NCBI GenBank assembly: GCA_003153215.1
Contig: PLXL01000085.1
Coordinates: 1 to 7,406 of the forward strand
DNA length: 7,406 bases
Origin: Candidatus Dormiibacterota bacterium
Lineage (GTDB): Bacteria; Chloroflexota; Dormibacteria; Aeolococcales; Aeolococcaceae
Reading direction: 5' to 3'
Position numbers and translations under genes: made by a program. How positions within the stretch are numbered: the first letter of the stretch is position 1; every line of letters starts with the position of its first letter. Below the pieces are notes generated by a model. It did not search any database, was not told where the DNA came from, and saw only the letters and a program-made list of their open reading frames with translations. Below are positions 5,946 through 7,406 of the stretch, piece after piece.

Positions 5946-5973
5946 CGGATGATCCTGGCCACCCTAAAGGCTG
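5946..5973 (-). repeat. Putative right terminal inverted repeat of the IS30 remnant
   Basis: Read on the minus strand, this begins CAGCCTTTAGGGTGGCC and pairs with the left copy starting CTGCCTCGGTGGGTGGC at 5415. The shared GCCT and GGGTGGC blocks are in the same order and nearly the same spacing. The match is imperfect, so chance similarity in GC-rich DNA cannot be excluded. Beyond it, up to 6119, there is GC-rich spacer with a tight CCTCAG-CC-CTGAGG palindrome (6006-6019) and no gene. Confidence 0.4.
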
Positions 5974-6107
5974 AGACGGTCACCGGACCCCGTTCGCCGG
6001 GGGGCCCTCAGCCCTGAGGCTGGGGTAGAGAGAAGCTCGGACTCCCCACATTCGCGCCGGCCTGGCCGGCCGAGGGACCCGCCTCGCACGGTCCAGCCTT
6101 CCGACGT

Positions 6108-6113
6108 CACAAT
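6108..6113 (+). promoter_or_regulatory. Candidate leaderless -10 box of the LLM oxidoreductase gene
   Basis: CACAAT matches TATAAT at four positions and lies exactly 6 nt before the ATG at 6120, the same spacing as the enolase box. No Shine-Dalgarno is present in the 20 nt before the start. The -35 region, near 6085-6090 (CGCACG), is not recognisable. Confidence 0.3.
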
Positions 6114-6119
6114 CGCAGA

Positions 6120-6944
6120 ATGCGATTTGGCCTCGATGTGGCCCAGCAGCGTCTGGAGTGGCCGGAGATCCTGGAGCGCGTGCGCCTCGCCGAGCACCTC
6201 GGCTTCGACGGCGTCTGGGGATTCGACCACTTCGAGCCGATGTATGGAGAGGGCCCAGGCAACTGCTTCGAGGGGATGACCACCCTCGCAGCCCTGGCCA
6301 CGGCCACCTCCCGGGTGCGGCTTGGGTTGCTGGTCACGGGCGTGACCTATCGGCATCCGTCGGTGCTGACAGCAGAGGCCATCACCATCGACCACGCTTC
6401 CAACGGCAGACTTGACTTGGCCCTGGGCGCTGCGTGGTACGGCGACGAACACCGCGAGCTCGGGGTCCCCTTTCCACCGATCTCGGAACGGATCGATCGC
6501 CTCGAGGATACCGTCGAGATCTTCCGCCGCTTGACCACCGGTGAGCGAGTGTCATACGCGGGCCGCACCATCTCGCTCGCCGACGCCCAGATGCGACCGC
6601 TGCCCGTCCAGAGGCCGCATCCTCCAATCTGGATCGGGGCCTCCGGTGAAGCCCGGATGCTGCCGTTGGCCGGCCGGGTCGCCGACGCGTGGCACGGCCT
6701 CGGCGACGCGAGCGTGCTCCGCCGCAAGTGGGAGATCGTGGCCGAGGCGGCGCGGCGCGCCGGCCGTGACCCTAGCCGAATCACGCGCGCTGGCTCGGTC
6801 TCGATCAGCGGTGACCTCGAGGTGGCGCGGACGGAGGTTGAGGCGCAGCGTGACGCCGGCACGAGTTACCTGATATGCGGCTGGCCAAGCGAGGGAGCGG
6901 CGCGGGTGGAGGAGTTCGCCCGAGCGATGGCAGTAGGCGAGTGA
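6120..6944 (+). CDS. Luciferase-like (LLM class) oxidoreductase, probably F420-dependent
   Basis: Luciferase-like (beta/alpha)8-barrel enzymes use FMNH2 or coenzyme F420 to oxidise or reduce diverse substrates in the cytoplasm. The 274 residues are complete. MRFGLDVAQQ at the start is the first barrel strand; LAEHLGFDGVWGFDHFEP (23-40) includes the Asp36-His37 pair seen near the flavin or deazaflavin. TSRVRLGLLVTGVTYRHP (63-80) carries the YRHP motif (77-80), and the conserved stretch from Asp91 to Trp106 includes SNGRLDLALGAAW (94-106). PPIWIGASGE (168-177) is the usual cofactor-phosphate-side motif. The pattern fits the F420-dependent LLM group of Actinobacteria better than bacterial luciferases, but the cofactor cannot be proved from sequence. 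The ATG is supported because it gives the family N-terminus at once. The substrate is unknown. It lies 146 bp past the IS30 remnant and is followed by a hairpin, so it is likely transcribed alone. Confidence 0.92.
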   Translation: MRFGLDVAQQRLEWPEILERVRLAEHLGFDGVWGFDHFEPMYGEGPGNCFEGMTTLAALATATSRVRLGLLVTGVTYRHPSVLTAEAITIDHASNGRLDLALGAAWYGDEHRELGVPFPPISERIDRLEDTVEIFRRLTTGERVSYAGRTISLADAQMRPLPVQRPHPPIWIGASGEARMLPLAGRVADAWHGLGDASVLRRKWEIVAEAARRAGRDPSRITRAGSVSISGDLEVARTEVEAQRDAGTSYLICGWPSEGAARVEEFARAMAVGE

Positions 6945-6961
6945 GGTTTCGACCTCAGCCC

Positions 6962-6978
6962 GTGCCGCCCGGCGGTGC
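6962..6978 (+). terminator. Hairpin after the LLM oxidoreductase gene
   Basis: GTGCCGC (6962-6968) pairs with GCGGTGC (6972-6978) around a 3-nt loop, with two G-T wobble pairs. It starts 17 nt past the stop codon. There is no T-tract, so it is a terminator-like structure without the full intrinsic signature. Confidence 0.35.
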
Positions 6979-7019
6979 CGCGGTCCAGGCATCAACGCTC
7001 GTGCACCTATAGAGAGAAG

Positions 7020-7154
7020 GTCGGCCTGCCCAGCCCCACCAGCGTCGAGCTCCCGATCGGGCCATCCAGGAGGCGCGCGAAAGAGTTGCGCGCCGCCGTC
7101 CGCAACGCCGGCTTCGAATTCCCGCAGCGGCGGGTGACGGTCAACCTCGCTCCG
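7020..7154 (+). pseudogene. ComM/YifB (Mg-chelatase-like AAA protein) fragment, frameshifted
   Basis: ComM/YifB proteins are hexameric DNA helicases with an N-terminal lid-like domain, an AAA core and a Mg-chelatase C-terminus; they are linked to natural transformation and branch migration. Only about 45 codons near the N-terminus remain. Read with two small shifts they align end to end with the family: VGLPSPTSVEL (7020-7052), then P-DRAIQEARERV (7052-7087, a different frame), then RAAVRNAGFEFPQRR and VTVNLAP (7089-7154, original frame). In intact ComM the stretch is GLPAFTIVGLPD, a QEARERVRAA helix and the FPQRRITVNLAPAD strand. One base is missing near 7053 and one extra T is present at 7086-7087, so the frame recovers. 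The 500-residue protein has no start and nothing of its Walker A motif here. The protein match is specific enough for a firm family call. The rest of the gene is not in the window. Confidence 0.8.
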
Positions 7155-7347
7155 CGACCAGTTGGCGCACCATCGGGGCCGACGTGGCGTACGTGTGGCC
7201 CGCCGCGTTCGCCGAGGACGCCCTGCTCAGTGACCCGGTGCCCGGTACTCGACGGTCTTATTGACAGCGGTGTCGACCTCTTCGGGCGCTACAGGGAATC
7301 AGCGATTCAGGACACTAGAAGGCATTTCCACAAGTCTTGACAGGACC
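7155..7347. other. Spacer beyond the ComM fragment
   Basis: No gene is supported. One plus-strand frame (7151-7261) reads TSWRTIGADVAYVWPAAF and onwards with high third-position G/C, but it has no start and I do not recognise it. It may be another relic. A short GAATC - AGC - GATTC palindrome lies at 7296-7308. GC content falls towards 7347, as expected between genes. Confidence 0.4.
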
Positions 7348-7406
7348 TCAGTCGTAGACGGTGAGGATGTCCTCGGCGTCGTGCTCCAGGCTGTGCCGGA
7401 AAGGGA
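7348..7406 (-). CDS. C-terminal end of an unidentified gene, cut by window edge
   Basis: On the minus strand the last 18 codons before a TGA read PFRHSLEHDAEDILTVYD. Every clearly readable codon ends in G or C (GAC, TAC, GTC, ACC, CTC, ATC and so on), which fits coding sequence in this genome, while the DNA just beyond the stop is AT-richer and looks intergenic. Too little is present to name a family. Confidence 0.45.
   Translation of the reverse strand, partial: PFRHSLEHDAEDILTVYD

Larger units (their letters stand above)
5415..5973 (+). mobile_element. Deleted IS30-family element (remnant with both ends)
   Basis: A stretch of about 560 bp holds an N-terminal IS30-type transposase frame (5459-5893) flanked by imperfect inverted repeats (5415-5443 and 5946-5973). 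Full IS30-family elements are usually about 1.0-1.2 kb with one transposase gene of 300-400 codons. The part encoding the DDE catalytic core is missing, and the right end follows the truncated frame after only about 50 bp. An internal deletion that kept both ends explains this best. I found no clear short target duplication, so the exact boundaries are uncertain. Confidence 0.5.

Noticed and set aside
6975..7340. Plus-strand open frame of 121 codons as a real gene
   Set aside because: It only partly matches ComM and crosses a frameshifted segment; the ends are unrelated sequence and there is no Shine-Dalgarno. Treated as a pseudogene fragment.
7337..7342. TTGACA as a plus-strand promoter -35
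   Set aside because: No -10-like sequence follows at 16-19 nt, and downstream lies the antisense of the minus-strand gene end.
1..7406. tRNA, rRNA, CRISPR array, riboswitch, toxin-antitoxin or defence system
   Set aside because: No cloverleaf-like sequence, regularly spaced repeats, known riboswitch core or matching protein families were seen on either strand.

Overview
The window looks like ordinary chromosome from a high-GC bacterium, most likely an actinobacterium. The support is strong G/C preference at third codon positions, a probable F420-dependent luciferase-like oxidoreductase, a Pro/Gly/Tyr-rich RDD membrane protein of a type common in Actinobacteria, and several starts that look leaderless. 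This placement is an inference from gene style; no rRNA, tRNA or other marker is present.

Left part (1-3351, all minus strand; in transcription order): an M20-family metallopeptidase (1945-3351), an RDD-family membrane protein with Pro-rich tails (993-1838), and the N-terminal 265 codons of enolase running off the left edge (1-797). The gaps between them (106 and 195 bp) hold promoter-like elements, so these look like separately transcribed genes. Divergent from the peptidase is a 212-residue coiled-coil protein of unknown function (3474-4112, plus strand). A GC-rich spacer of 384 bp follows.

Right part (4497-7406, mainly plus strand): an aldo/keto reductase of the 2,5-diketogluconate reductase type (4497-5327) with a good -10 box and a palindrome in its leader; a short IS30-like remnant (about 5415-5973) that keeps the N-terminal double-HTH part of the transposase and imperfect terminal inverted repeats but lacks the DDE catalytic domain; and a luciferase-like (LLM class) oxidoreductase (6120-6944). 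A decayed fragment of a ComM/YifB Mg-chelatase-like gene follows (7020-7154), with two offsetting frameshifts. At the right edge is the last 18 codons of an unidentified minus-strand gene (7348-7406).

Functional links are weak. Enolase is central glycolysis, the peptidase and the two oxidoreductases are probably catabolic or detoxifying, and nothing joins them into one pathway. I see no CRISPR array, toxin-antitoxin pair, phage module or defence system. The notable material is the truncated IS30 derivative, the ComM relic, an enolase with unusual active-site-loop residues, a tandem-repeat tail in the RDD gene, and recurrent leaderless-looking starts.
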